Positions 15,495 to 25,554 of a stretch of 64,000 nt of DNA are shown here, in pieces. The first letter of the stretch is position 1, and each line of letters begins with the position of its first letter. The notes below the pieces were generated by a model. That model saw only the letters and a list, made by a program, of their open reading frames with translations, ran no database searches and was not told where the DNA came from. The stretch comes from Candidatus Contendobacter odensis Run_B_J11 (lineage in GTDB: Bacteria; Pseudomonadota; Gammaproteobacteria; Competibacterales; Competibacteraceae), in the NCBI RefSeq assembly GCF_000531125.1, contig NZ_CBTK010000298.1, positions 27,345 to 91,344 of the forward strand, read 5' to 3'. Both the position numbers and the translations under genes were made by a program.

Positions 15495-18400
15495 ATGCGC
15501 GTGTTGCTGGATAGGCTGAAAGGGTTTGCTGAGTTGTTGCTGCTGGCCGTGATGCTGGTCAGTTGGGGGAGCAGCGATGCAGTTGCTCAGTTTTTTAGCA
15601 ATCCGGGTGGCGGCAGCGGCGGTTTCACCGGACGGCCATTGATTACGGTCGAGATTTCTGCGGATAAGACCAGTGTGCCGGTTAATCTGGCCGGTTTTGG
15701 GCCGAATCCTAGCCTGCCTTATACCAGCACCCTCACGGCGGTGGTGAAACAGGATGGACGGTTGTTGCCAACGGATATTCAGTTCGATTTGGCGCCCAAT
15801 CTGGCGCAAGGCACCCTGTTTGACCCGGCGGATCTGACCAAGGGTTTCCGCAGCCTGCCGGTGAAAGGCACCAGCGGCTTGTCTACCGTATTTTTCCAGG
15901 CTTCTGCCACGCCAGGCACGGTGACTATTACCGCCTCGGCACAAGATCCCAACACTAAACAAACAGTGAGTTCCAGCGTACAAATCACGGTAGTTGGCGA
16001 GAGCCGGCCAGCGACTTCGATAGCATTCACCGGGCCGTATGTGAACGCGGTGATCGCAGGGGAATCGCGCTTCGGTACGCCACCTATCCAGAATGGCGCT
16101 TACAGCCGGGTAGTCAGCGTCGTGGTCAATGATGCCAACGGCAATCCGACCAATCCCAATACCAAAATCAACTTCTTCCTGATTGATGCGCCGATCACCG
16201 GTTATCCGAACAATCCCGGTGCATTTTTTGTCGCCGGCAATAACGGCGATCCGCAGGAAAACGGCCTGAACTTCAGTGCGCTCGGCGGTCAATTCCTGAC
16301 CAAAGGGGTGCGTCCATTCCAGCGACTGGTGCTGAATGGGGGCCAGTATCGCACGATACAGACGGTGACCAGTGAGGAGAGCCTGACGATTCAGGCCAGC
16401 AAGCCGTTCGGGTCGGACAGTCGCGCCGCGATTCCCTACGTGATCGGTCATGCCGAAAATGCCGCGATTCTGTCGCCGTCGTTTACCGATCTCAGCGGAG
16501 TGGCCAGCACGATTCTGACCTATCCGGTCACCCGGGTCGGCCAGACGGCGATTTTGATGGCGTGTACTGATGATTATGTCTACTGCGGGATGCTCAATAC
16601 CTGCGATATCAACGGCGCTAATTGCAAATCGGTCTATCTGGGTGTGACCAATGGCTCCGACCGGGTGCTAACGGTTTCGGCAACCAGCTTGGGGCCGAAC
16701 CGGACCACCAATGTGCAGATGTGCCTGCGGGACGTGAATTTCACTCCACTGCCGGCGACAGAAATCCGTTATGACATCGGATCGACCGGCCCGGCCAAAG
16801 TGACTGTCAATGATGTAGAGGGCAACAAGGGCAAGCTGTTGACCGGCGAAGAGGGTTGCACCACGGTTAAGATTGCCAGCAGCGGCCAGATTCCCGGTGG
16901 ACTGCCGATTGATTTGAATTTTACGTCGGATTTTGTGGCGGCCCCGATCAAGGTGACCATCAAGTCACCGGGCGCCGGCAAGATGGATGGCTTTTTCAAC
17001 TGCGAGTTCGCAACGGACCAGGGCACAGCTAGCTGCAAGGGCACCTTGCGGTTGACCGACGACGAAGGATCGCCGATGGCCGGGGTGCTGATAGCGGTGG
17101 GACAGGTGGTGGCACCCGGTGAGTTCGTGTTGACCTTTAATCCGGCGGAGGGCGTGTTCGGTAAGACCGATGAGAGCGGTCAGTTGCAGGTGTCGGTCGA
17201 TATAAGGAGTCCGGGCCAATATACCTTCCCGTTCCAGACCGCAGCCGGCGGCACCGCAAAGTATGAGTTGAAAGTGGGTGTAGCAGTGCCGGGCACCTTG
17301 AAGATCACGCCGCCTACCACCGCCACTGCGACCGTTGGTCAGCCCTACAGTGGCGTGTTCCTGGCCGATGGCGGGGTGCCGCCGTACAGTTGGTCGCTGC
17401 TGGCGGGTCAGTTGCCGCAGGGTTTGAGCTTTAGCAGTAACGGTTCAATTACCGGAACGCCGGCGGCAGGTTCCGATGGCGTGTACAGCATCTCGGTGCA
17501 GGCGACCGATAGCAAGAAGCAGACCGGCTTTGCGACGTTCACCCTCACAGTGGGAAGTGGTACCTCGCTAAAAGTCACTATGGTTGGCCCCACTACGGCG
17601 ACTATCGGTACACTCTATAGCGCGGTTTTCCAGGCTGACAGTGGGATTCCACCGTACACCTGGGAGTTGCTATCAGGCTTGGCGTCGTTGCCAAAGGGTT
17701 TGGTCTTTGACGCCAGTAAGGGCTTGATTACGGGAACGCCGACGACTGAGGGCACCTTTAGCTTCTCGGTGCAGGCGACCGATAGCAAGGGGCAGACCGG
17801 ATCTGGCGCATTCACCATCACGGTGGGCGATGGCAGCACTGGCGACCCCTTGGCGATTTCGACGTCGACACTGCCTGATGGAACTACAAGCACCTTTTAT
17901 ACCGCGTTGTTGCAAGCGACGGGGGGCAAGACGCCGTACATCTGGTCCATTTTCAGCGGGGTTTTACCTGCGGGTATCACCCTTGACGGCAGTAAAGGCG
18001 TGCTATCAGGTACGCCGACTTCGCCGGGCGTCTTCAATCTGATTATGCAGGTAGCGGATGGCGCGGGCAAAACCGCGCTGGCAAATTTAGCCTTGACCGT
18101 GAAGCAAAGCGGGGGGGGTGGAGGTTCCGTCACCCCTTCCGGCCTGATCTTGCTGGTGAGCAGCCCCGATTTGCCTTCTTCGGGCCAGCCGTCAGTGACG
18201 TTGACCGCTGTTGCGAGCGATAGCAAGGGAGTGGTGCTGAAAGATGTCGGTGTGCAATTCCAGGTCAAGAGTACCGAGGCGGACGGTAAAACGCCCAATG
18301 GCACCATTCAAGTGATCACCAGTGTCACCGATGACAAAGGGGTTGCCACGGCCTCGCTTTCCACCGGCGGTAACAAGCGCAATCGCATTATCACGGTCGG

Positions 18401-20357
18401 CGCCGTCTCTGGCGAGATTGTGGCGAACCCGGTGAATGTGACGGTGACGGGCACCACTTTGAAGGTGTCCGGGGTGGATTCTGGAGCGTCGGTGCTGGTC
18501 GGCGATACCTTGAAGCTGATCTTTGAACTGAAGGATTCGGCGAGTGTGGGCATTTCTGGAGCGACGTTGAGCGTGTCCTCGGTGCTGAATGGCTTGGCCC
18601 TACCACCGGCGAAATCCGATGCTAAGGGTTCAACGCTGTCGGTCACAACCAATTCCAGCGGCGTGGTCGAAGTCAATCTGAAGATTAATCAAAATGGTAC
18701 GGATGAAATTAAAGCAAGTTGGGTTGGCGGTGGTGCTGAATCCATACCATTGTCTTTGACCGCTTCCTCCGACAAGATCACCATTGAAGTGGTGGATGCG
18801 AATACCAATCAACCAGATGTGATTGGTATTAATTCCAGCGGTAATATCCGGGTGACTTGGACCAGTCTGGTGAATTGCGGCGATCCTAACGGCTGCTTGG
18901 TATCGCCGGCGGATATCAGTTTGGTAGTGACCAAGGGCACTCTGGTGGTGACGAATCCCGGAGGTAATCCGCTGCTCGCTACGATTAGTTCCAGTGTGCC
19001 GGGGGGGGCTGTTATTACCGCGACCGGCAATACCACCAGGGATGGTCAGCCCGTCAAGGTGGCTTCAGCTCCGAAAAGCATCCAGTTTGTTTCGACAGAA
19101 CCCCTGCCGAGCAAGTTTGTGGTGCAAGCCGATCCAGCGACGATTCCGGTTAATGTGCCGCCGTCGACATCCAGTCAGAGCACCATTACCGCGACCGTGC
19201 GTGACGCCAACGACAATCCCGTCCCTGGTATTCAGATCTCCTTTAAGGTGATCAAAGATGCCAGCGGCGGTACAGTAAGTGCGGCTTCGGCGGTAACGGA
19301 TTTCTCTGGACAAGCCAGCGTTGTTTATTTTGCCGGTTCCAGTACCACCCCTGATAATGGCGTGGAGATTCAGGCCACCGCAAGCAGTCCGGTCAACTTG
19401 ACGGCGACCACTACATTGACCGTGTCCAAGCGTGAAGTCTTTATTACGCTCGGCACCGGTAATACCATTACTGAGCCTGATCCCACGACTTATGCATTGC
19501 CCTACAACGTACTGGTGAATGACATTGTGGGCGGCGCGGTTCAAGGGGCAACGGTGACCTTGAATACCGTTCCTTTGCAGTATCGCAAAGGACAGTATGT
19601 GTGGAATGGCGTAGTGTGGGTGCCGGTGGTTGCCATAAGTTGCCCCAATGAAGACACTAACAATAATGGCATTCTTGATCCGGGCGAAGATGTGAATAAC
19701 AACGGCCATTTGGATCCGGGCAATGTGGTAACCACCTCCGTGGCTGCCATCACCACCGATAAAGATGGCTTCGGCAAGTTCGATGTACTGTACGCACAGC
19801 AATATGCGAGCTGGATCAATAACAACCTCACTGCACGGACTAAGGTGAACGGGAGTGAAGGTGAGCAAAGTTCCATCTTTGTGTTACCGCCCAGCGCAGC
19901 CGATGTCGGCAGTGAAAAGATATCGCCTCCCGGACAGCCCAGTCCGTTTGGCGTGTTGCCGAATTGCGCAGTTTCTGTTGAAAAGGAGGTTGCGCTGAAA
20001 CTGAGTACGATCCCGCCGGCCAGTGTAGGGTTATCTATCCCTGTCGCTGGCGCTAGTCTTGGGCCTCTTGCGTCGGTAAGCAGTAGTGTGACCGTGACGG
20101 TTGAGTTACCGGGCTTCTCAGGTGATCTCACTGGAACAACTATAACGGCTCAGGGCAACTCGATTGTGTCCAATGTGAGTATTGCCGTCCCCTCATCCTT
20201 GGCTACCACGGGACCAACGGCACTGTTTAATGTGACGGTGACCAACACCAGCATAACCAACAGTGTACCGGTGTCAGCCACTGGGACGCCGGTAGGGACA
20301 GTGACGTTTGCGGTTGGAAATGCGAAGGCTGTAGTGCCCATCAGGCTGGTACCCTAG
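15495..20357 (+). CDS. Giant secreted Ig-like repeat protein (He_PIG and Big-1 type domains)
   Basis: This 1620-residue protein has an N-terminal signal peptide (LLLLAVMLVSWGSSDAVA, cleavage near residue 33). The first 590 residues are beta-rich without a clear family. Three tandem putative-Ig (He_PIG) modules follow at about 600-688, 692-780 and 786-872, each with a PPYSWSLLAG-like core and an ITGTP turn. Then come bacterial Ig domains of the Big-1/invasin type (about 882-985, 987-1090 and 1200-1300), with DDKGVATASL-like ends. An aspartate/asparagine-rich loop, DTNNNGILDPGEDVNNNGHLDPG, near residue 1385, looks like two calcium-binding loops. No sorting signal is obvious at the C terminus. 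It lies 39 bases after pilQ with a GGGGAG site, suggesting expression with the pilus operon and an adhesin or pilus-associated surface role (inference). Confidence 0.85.
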   Translation: MRVLLDRLKGFAELLLLAVMLVSWGSSDAVAQFFSNPGGGSGGFTGRPLITVEISADKTSVPVNLAGFGPNPSLPYTSTLTAVVKQDGRLLPTDIQFDLAPNLAQGTLFDPADLTKGFRSLPVKGTSGLSTVFFQASATPGTVTITASAQDPNTKQTVSSSVQITVVGESRPATSIAFTGPYVNAVIAGESRFGTPPIQNGAYSRVVSVVVNDANGNPTNPNTKINFFLIDAPITGYPNNPGAFFVAGNNGDPQENGLNFSALGGQFLTKGVRPFQRLVLNGGQYRTIQTVTSEESLTIQASKPFGSDSRAAIPYVIGHAENAAILSPSFTDLSGVASTILTYPVTRVGQTAILMACTDDYVYCGMLNTCDINGANCKSVYLGVTNGSDRVLTVSATSLGPNRTTNVQMCLRDVNFTPLPATEIRYDIGSTGPAKVTVNDVEGNKGKLLTGEEGCTTVKIASSGQIPGGLPIDLNFTSDFVAAPIKVTIKSPGAGKMDGFFNCEFATDQGTASCKGTLRLTDDEGSPMAGVLIAVGQVVAPGEFVLTFNPAEGVFGKTDESGQLQVSVDIRSPGQYTFPFQTAAGGTAKYELKVGVAVPGTLKITPPTTATATVGQPYSGVFLADGGVPPYSWSLLAGQLPQGLSFSSNGSITGTPAAGSDGVYSISVQATDSKKQTGFATFTLTVGSGTSLKVTMVGPTTATIGTLYSAVFQADSGIPPYTWELLSGLASLPKGLVFDASKGLITGTPTTEGTFSFSVQATDSKGQTGSGAFTITVGDGSTGDPLAISTSTLPDGTTSTFYTALLQATGGKTPYIWSIFSGVLPAGITLDGSKGVLSGTPTSPGVFNLIMQVADGAGKTALANLALTVKQSGGGGGSVTPSGLILLVSSPDLPSSGQPSVTLTAVASDSKGVVLKDVGVQFQVKSTEADGKTPNGTIQVITSVTDDKGVATASLSTGGNKRNRIITVGAVSGEIVANPVNVTVTGTTLKVSGVDSGASVLVGDTLKLIFELKDSASVGISGATLSVSSVLNGLALPPAKSDAKGSTLSVTTNSSGVVEVNLKINQNGTDEIKASWVGGGAESIPLSLTASSDKITIEVVDANTNQPDVIGINSSGNIRVTWTSLVNCGDPNGCLVSPADISLVVTKGTLVVTNPGGNPLLATISSSVPGGAVITATGNTTRDGQPVKVASAPKSIQFVSTEPLPSKFVVQADPATIPVNVPPSTSSQSTITATVRDANDNPVPGIQISFKVIKDASGGTVSAASAVTDFSGQASVVYFAGSSTTPDNGVEIQATASSPVNLTATTTLTVSKREVFITLGTGNTITEPDPTTYALPYNVLVNDIVGGAVQGATVTLNTVPLQYRKGQYVWNGVVWVPVVAISCPNEDTNNNGILDPGEDVNNNGHLDPGNVVTTSVAAITTDKDGFGKFDVLYAQQYASWINNNLTARTKVNGSEGEQSSIFVLPPSAADVGSEKISPPGQPSPFGVLPNCAVSVEKEVALKLSTIPPASVGLSIPVAGASLGPLASVSSSVTVTVELPGFSGDLTGTTITAQGNSIVSNVSIAVPSSLATTGPTALFNVTVTNTSITNSVPVSATGTPVGTVTFAVGNAKAVVPIRLVP

Positions 20358-20367
20358 CAGTAGTTAA

Positions 20368-20398
20368 GTTGGGTTGCCGTCTTTATGGGCAACCCAAC
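20368..20398 (+). terminator. Strong hairpin after the Ig-repeat gene
   Basis: An 11-bp perfect stem (GTTGGGTTGCC and its complement) with a 9-base loop begins 10 bases after the stop codon. There is no T-run after it, so it is either a weak or Rho-assisted terminator or an mRNA-stabilising hairpin separating the pilus block from the DUF29 gene. Confidence 0.5.
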
Positions 20399-20443
20399 AC
20401 CGCACAGTCTGCTGAAATATTAGGAATTTTGGCGGGGTATGAA

Positions 20444-20875
20444 ATGGCGACGCTTTACCAGCAGGATGTGATTGCTTGGGCCAATCAACAGGCGGCTTTG
20501 CTGCGAGCAGGCCGGTTTGCTGAGATTGACTTGGAACAGGTGGCTGAGGAGATTAGCGATGTGGGCAAGAGCGAGCAGCGGGAATTGGCTCATCGCATGG
20601 CGGTATTGCTGGCACACCTGTTGAAGTGGCAGTTTCAATCCGAACGGCGCGGTCACAGTGGGCGACAAACGATCGTGGTTCAGCGGCGTGCAATTGCCAA
20701 GCGTTTGCAACGAACCCCGAGTCTGAAAACTTCCTTGGCGGATGTGCAGTGGTGGGAGGAAGTTTGGGCGGATGGGGTGGCTTTGGCGACCGAAGAAACC
20801 GGGCTGGTTTTTCCAGAAGCCTGTCTGTGGTCCGCCGATCAGATCATGTCCGGGGATTTCTGGCCGGATCCTTGA
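20444..20875 (+). CDS. DUF29 domain-containing protein
   Basis: This 143-residue protein is a full-length DUF29 member. It opens with the typical YQQDVIAWANQQAALLRAG and continues with DLEQVAEEISDVGKSEQREL, then AHLLKWQFQSERR. The C-terminal part ends in WSADQIMSGDFWPDP, also conserved. The family is abundant in cyanobacteria and Proteobacteria, is all-helical, and has no assigned function. The ATG at 20444 is used because the family begins at this methionine; upstream in-frame codons fall inside the hairpin. It lies between the two giant genes. Confidence 0.88.
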   Translation: MATLYQQDVIAWANQQAALLRAGRFAEIDLEQVAEEISDVGKSEQRELAHRMAVLLAHLLKWQFQSERRGHSGRQTIVVQRRAIAKRLQRTPSLKTSLADVQWWEEVWADGVALATEETGLVFPEACLWSADQIMSGDFWPDP

Positions 20876-20974
20876 TGGACGTTGATCAAGTTTATGTAGA
20901 GCAATTCAAAAAGCTCGACTAGTTGCTTTTATCCTTGATTCAGAATAGCGATAAGTGCCGTGAGGTTAACGATC

Positions 20975-23900
20975 ATGATCAGCAGTCAACGGGCATTCCG
21001 TAGTTGGGGGCGAGGGTTGCAGGCCGTGCTATTGGCGTTGGTCGCCAGCGTAATCCTGGGCCAGGGCGCGGCGTTGGCCGATGGGTTGCGTCCGGCAGCG
21101 ACGGAACAGCGGGCGCGGTTGGTCGAGACCTTCGGGCGGTCGCCGCTGCATTTCGAGCCGAATCAGGGGCAGACGGCGGAATCCGTGAAGTTCCTGGCGC
21201 GGGCACCGGGCTATCAGTTGTTGTTGACCCCGAACGAGGCGGTGCTGGCGGTGCGGGCGCGGGCGGTGGATCAAGCGCCGTCGCTGGTGCGGATGCAGTT
21301 GATGGGCGCGGACGTGAATCCTCAGCCGGTTTTGGAGGCGCTGGAGGCTTTGACGGGTCGCAGTCATTATTACTTGGGCAACGATCCACAACGCTGGCAG
21401 ACCGATATTCCGCATTTCGCCAAGGTGCGCTATTCGCAGGTGTATCCGGGAGTGGATTGGGTGTTGTATGGCAATCCGCGCCAATTGGAATATGACTTTG
21501 TGGTGGCGCCGGGCGCCGACCCGAAACAGATTGCCGTGAGTTTTGCCGGAGCGGATCAAGCACGGATCGCGGCCAATGGCGAGTTGGTGGTGTCGGTAGC
21601 CGGGCGGGAAGTGTTGCATTCTTCGCCGACGATCTATCAGGTGGTGAATGGCGAACGGCAGATCGTGACTGGGCGCTATGTGCTGCGCGAGGCTGTTGGG
21701 GATGCACCCCTGGTGGGATTTGAGATTGCGGCGTATGACCGGCAATGGCCGCTGGTGATTGATCCTGTGGTGTATTTTACCTTTGTGGGCGGTGCGCCGG
21801 ATGATAGTACCGGTGTCGGCGGTGATGATTTGGGTTTGAGTATTGCGGTGGATAGCTCTGGCAATGCCTATATCACCGGTTCGACTAGTACTAATAATGC
21901 GAATGTTGCCGCTGCGACTAAACAGTTTCCTACAACAAGTCTTGCCATTAATAAAATTTTTAGTGGAGGCACGGATGTTTTTGTGACCCGGATGGATGCG
22001 ACGGGCACCATTATTTATTCGACCTATCTTGGCGGGAGTGCTTTTGATGCTGGTTATGGAATTGCTGTTGATGGCGGAAGTAATGCCTATGTCACCGGTT
22101 ATACCAATTCGAGTGATTTTCCGATAAGAACGACAGCAACTCTGGTTGATGAGGGTACTACGGTCAGGATTACCGGATCGCCATTGTCTAGCGCTACACC
22201 GGGAACAGCCTATACGACAACATTCGCTGCGACGGGCGGGCAGTGTACAGCAGTAGCGCCGGCGACATGTACGGTTACTTACACATGGAGCCTTGATTCA
22301 ACAACGTTGGCTAATTTACCAGCCAGCCTAACGCTCGACCCTGCCAGTGGCGTGTTATCGGGGACGCCAACCAATGCTGATGTCGGAACTTATAACTTTA
22401 TCGTCAAGGTGGCTGATAACAATAGCACTCCCAATACGGCACGCAGGACTTTCAGGTTAACGGTGGTGGGTAGCCTTCTTCAAGGTACTCAAGATGCTTT
22501 TGTCGCTAAAATCAATGCCAGTGGCACATTAGGTTATTCAACTTATCTCGGTGGCACCGGTAATGAAGCTGGTTATGGGATTGCGGTTAATACTTTGGGT
22601 GAGGCTTATGTGACTGGTTATACCAGTTCAAATGATTCAACGACACCTGCTAATAATTTCCCCGGTGCGAATTTTTCAGCCATCACTCCCAAAGCGGCAG
22701 TTGGAGAAGACGCTTTTATCGTCAAAGTGAATGCAGCAGGTAATGGCTTGGTGTACAGCAGTCTAACGGGCTTTGCCGGTAATGATCGCGGCCAAGGGAT
22801 TGTGCTGGATTCAGCAGGGACCAGCGCTTATATCACCGGCTTCAGCACCACTGGATCGAATGAAGCCGCTTTCATTTCCAAGGTGAGTACAACAGGTGCG
22901 CTTAGCTATGGTGCTGCCTTGGACGGCTCCAGCAGCAATGAGCGCGGTCTAGCGATTGACCGGGACAACGCAAAAGCTATCTATATTACCGGTTATACCA
23001 GTTGTTCCTATACATCAATTCCCTGTAGCACCTCAACGGGTACAACCCCCGGTATAGCTACAACGGGTGCCTATGACACCACGTTTAATGGCCCCTCTGC
23101 ATCACAAGATGCTTTTGTCGCCAAATATACGGATTCAGGATCAGCCTTCACGCTGAATTACGCCACTTATCTAGGGGGTCAGGCTAATGATGTTGGCTAT
23201 GGCATTACCGTAGATAGTTTCGGCAATGCCTATGTCGCTGGCGAAACCTTCTCTCCTGATTTTCCTTTGGTGAGTCCAGATGATGCTACCTTGGTCAAGG
23301 GCGAGGCGTTTCTGGCTAGACTGAACCAAGATGGAAAGGAGTTGACCTACTCCAGCTTCTGGGGCGGCGCTGAGAACGACTCCGGGCGGGGTCTCGCTAA
23401 GGATTTCTCTAATGACGTTTACATGGTGGGTTACACAAACTCACCCAAGGACGGTTTTTCACTCGGCACCATTACCCCTTATCGGGATTATTCTGGCGGT
23501 GCCGATGCGTTTGTAACCAAGTTCAGCATTCCCACCACCACTACCGACTTCAATCTGTCCGTCAAACTCCAAGGCAGCGGTTCTGGTGCAGTGACCAGCA
23601 CCCCGCAGGGTATTGGTAAAACCGCTGAGTGTAAGCAGACAGAGGGTGTTCTAATCCCGAATGCTAATTGCGATGCCAACTATGCCACGGGAACCAAAGT
23701 CACTCTAACAGCGGTTCCGGCTACCGGATCCCTGTTTGTAGGTTGGAGCGGTAGTGGCAGCGGTACTTGCGCTGGCAGTTCTGCGTTGACCTGTGAAGTC
23801 ACGATGGATGGCTCCAAACAGGTCGTGGCGAAATTTTCCCCGTCGCAAACACTGACCGTGATTAAGACCGGCAGCGGCACGGTGACCAGCGGTGACAATC

Positions 23901-25504
23901 CACAGACCATCAACTGTGGCACAACGTGTAGTGCCAACTATGTAGGAAGCACCCAGGTTACCCTGACCGCCCAAGCGGCAGCCGGCTCAACCTTCACCGG
24001 ATGGAGTGGTGCCTGCACCACTATCGCCGGTACCTGCGTGGTCACGATGGATGCGGCCAAGAGCGTCACCGCGACCTTTATTTCGGCGCCCGGCGACCTC
24101 CCGGATCTGAAAATCGAGACCCTAACGACTCCCAGCACCGGCCAAAATACCGGGCGCAACATTAACTATTCCCTAACCGTAAAAAATATTGGCAAGGTGG
24201 CGGCGGGCAGTTTCAAGGTAGGTCTCTACCTGCTGACCAGCCCTCGCAATGATCCCAGTAATTTCAGCCCCAATGGGGTAGGGGTGATCAGTGCGGGTGA
24301 ATGCTTGTTTGACAGCTTGGCTGTGAATACCACTACGAGTTGCAGCCGCAATTTAGTTCTGCCCAACAGCCTTATTGCTGGTTCCTATTATCTGGGCGCT
24401 TACGCTGATCCCGACAATACCATTGCCGAGAGCGATGAGGCTAACAATGGGAAGGCCACCACTAACACCCTGCCGATTGTGATCCTGACCGTCAACAAGA
24501 GCGGTAATGGGCAAGGTGTAGTCACCGGTACACCCTTCTGGATCAACTGTGGTACTCAGTGCACCACCAACTTCCTTTCCAGCGCCACGACTAAGGTCAC
24601 CCTCACCGCCGTCTCAGACCCCGGCTCAACCTTCACCGGATGGAGCAGCGCCGGTTGCAGCGGTACAGCCAGTTGCGAAGTGACCATGGACGCAACAAAG
24701 AGCGTGACTGCAACCTTTAGTAGTCAAACTTCTGCGGTGGGCGTGTTCCGGGAGGGCACCTGGTTCCTGGACGCTAACGGCAATGGAGCTTGGGATGGTT
24801 GCCAGCAGGACGGCGGGCAGGATCTCTGCCTGTTTAACAGCTTTGGACAGGCTGGTGATTTACCGGCGGCGGGCAACTGGGACGGCGGCGCAAAGAGTTC
24901 TATCGGTGTGTTGCGCTCCAGCAGCGGCCAATGGTTCATCGACCTCAACGGCAATCACCAATGGGATGGCTGTGTGGCCGATGGCTGTTATGACGGCTTC
25001 GGCCAAGCCGGTGATCTGCCGGTGGCCGGGGATTGGAACGGCAGCGGCGTCGCTAAAATCGGCGTGTTCCGCAACGGCCAGTGGTTCCTGGATGCCAATG
25101 GCAACGGATCATGGGACGGCTGCGGCACCGAACTCTGCCTGAGCTTCGGCCAGACGGGCGATCTGCCGGTGGCGGGCAACTGGAACGGGGGGCTTCAAGC
25201 GGGCGTCGGGGTATTCCGCGCCGGCACTTGGTATCTGGACTACAACGGCAACGGAAAATGGGACGGCTGCGACATTGACCGCTGCTACTTCAGCAGTTTC
25301 GGCCAAGCCGGCGATCTGCCGGTGGCCGGCGATTGGAATGGTGACGGCAAAGCCAAGGTCGGAGTATTCCGCAATGGCACCTGGTATCTGGACTATGACG
25401 GTGACGGGAAATGGGGTGGCTGTCAGCAGGACGGCGGAAAGGATCGCTGCTACATCGGCAGCTTTGGTCAGCCAGGCGATTTGCCGGTGGCGGGGCGCTG
25501 GTAA
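20975..25504 (+). CDS. Giant secreted SBBP-repeat (beta-propeller) protein with Ig, bacterial-repeat, CARDB-like and C-terminal propeller-like repeats
   Basis: This 1509-residue protein has a signal peptide (VLLALVASVILGQGAALA, cleavage near residue 35). A globular domain with FEPNQGQTAESVKFLARAPGYQ at about 50-260 is the conserved lead region of SBBP proteins. SBBP repeats follow (motifs such as YSTYLGGSAFDAGYGIAVD and AYVTGYT) across about 265-860, interrupted by an Ig-like insert at about 400-500. Next come repeat domains with GSTFTGWSGACT-type cores at about 860-1030, a CARDB-like segment at about 1040-1170 and another GSTFTGWS unit. The last 260 residues contain five copies of a roughly 50-residue unit with a D-x-[DN]-G-[DN]-G loop and FGQAGDLPVAG. 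GAGG precedes the ATG. It is an extracellular protein; adhesive or matrix function is inference. Confidence 0.85.
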   Translation: MISSQRAFRSWGRGLQAVLLALVASVILGQGAALADGLRPAATEQRARLVETFGRSPLHFEPNQGQTAESVKFLARAPGYQLLLTPNEAVLAVRARAVDQAPSLVRMQLMGADVNPQPVLEALEALTGRSHYYLGNDPQRWQTDIPHFAKVRYSQVYPGVDWVLYGNPRQLEYDFVVAPGADPKQIAVSFAGADQARIAANGELVVSVAGREVLHSSPTIYQVVNGERQIVTGRYVLREAVGDAPLVGFEIAAYDRQWPLVIDPVVYFTFVGGAPDDSTGVGGDDLGLSIAVDSSGNAYITGSTSTNNANVAAATKQFPTTSLAINKIFSGGTDVFVTRMDATGTIIYSTYLGGSAFDAGYGIAVDGGSNAYVTGYTNSSDFPIRTTATLVDEGTTVRITGSPLSSATPGTAYTTTFAATGGQCTAVAPATCTVTYTWSLDSTTLANLPASLTLDPASGVLSGTPTNADVGTYNFIVKVADNNSTPNTARRTFRLTVVGSLLQGTQDAFVAKINASGTLGYSTYLGGTGNEAGYGIAVNTLGEAYVTGYTSSNDSTTPANNFPGANFSAITPKAAVGEDAFIVKVNAAGNGLVYSSLTGFAGNDRGQGIVLDSAGTSAYITGFSTTGSNEAAFISKVSTTGALSYGAALDGSSSNERGLAIDRDNAKAIYITGYTSCSYTSIPCSTSTGTTPGIATTGAYDTTFNGPSASQDAFVAKYTDSGSAFTLNYATYLGGQANDVGYGITVDSFGNAYVAGETFSPDFPLVSPDDATLVKGEAFLARLNQDGKELTYSSFWGGAENDSGRGLAKDFSNDVYMVGYTNSPKDGFSLGTITPYRDYSGGADAFVTKFSIPTTTTDFNLSVKLQGSGSGAVTSTPQGIGKTAECKQTEGVLIPNANCDANYATGTKVTLTAVPATGSLFVGWSGSGSGTCAGSSALTCEVTMDGSKQVVAKFSPSQTLTVIKTGSGTVTSGDNPQTINCGTTCSANYVGSTQVTLTAQAAAGSTFTGWSGACTTIAGTCVVTMDAAKSVTATFISAPGDLPDLKIETLTTPSTGQNTGRNINYSLTVKNIGKVAAGSFKVGLYLLTSPRNDPSNFSPNGVGVISAGECLFDSLAVNTTTSCSRNLVLPNSLIAGSYYLGAYADPDNTIAESDEANNGKATTNTLPIVILTVNKSGNGQGVVTGTPFWINCGTQCTTNFLSSATTKVTLTAVSDPGSTFTGWSSAGCSGTASCEVTMDATKSVTATFSSQTSAVGVFREGTWFLDANGNGAWDGCQQDGGQDLCLFNSFGQAGDLPAAGNWDGGAKSSIGVLRSSSGQWFIDLNGNHQWDGCVADGCYDGFGQAGDLPVAGDWNGSGVAKIGVFRNGQWFLDANGNGSWDGCGTELCLSFGQTGDLPVAGNWNGGLQAGVGVFRAGTWYLDYNGNGKWDGCDIDRCYFSSFGQAGDLPVAGDWNGDGKAKVGVFRNGTWYLDYDGDGKWGGCQQDGGKDRCYIGSFGQPGDLPVAGRW
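24739..25501 (+). repeat. Five tandem coding repeats at the 3' end of the SBBP gene
   Basis: Five units of about 150 bases encode VGVFR-x-GTWYLD-[LY]-[DN]-G-[DN]-G-x-W followed by a cysteine pair and FGQAGDLPVAG-[DN]-W. The acidic loops resemble the calcium loops of FG-GAP/VCBS propeller blades. Most units also have two cysteines (WDGC ... C) that could form a disulfide. Nucleotide similarity between units is high, suggesting recent duplication or homogenisation. Confidence 0.75.
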
Positions 25505-25554
25505 GCGGGGACCGACCTCATTTTAGATTCCACTAGGGCACGGAGGCACAGGGA

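Noticed and set aside
15462..16451. 329-codon minus-strand frame opposite the start of the Ig-repeat gene
   Set aside because: The plus-strand frame runs for 1620 codons with a signal peptide and known domains; the antisense product looks like a compositional artefact.
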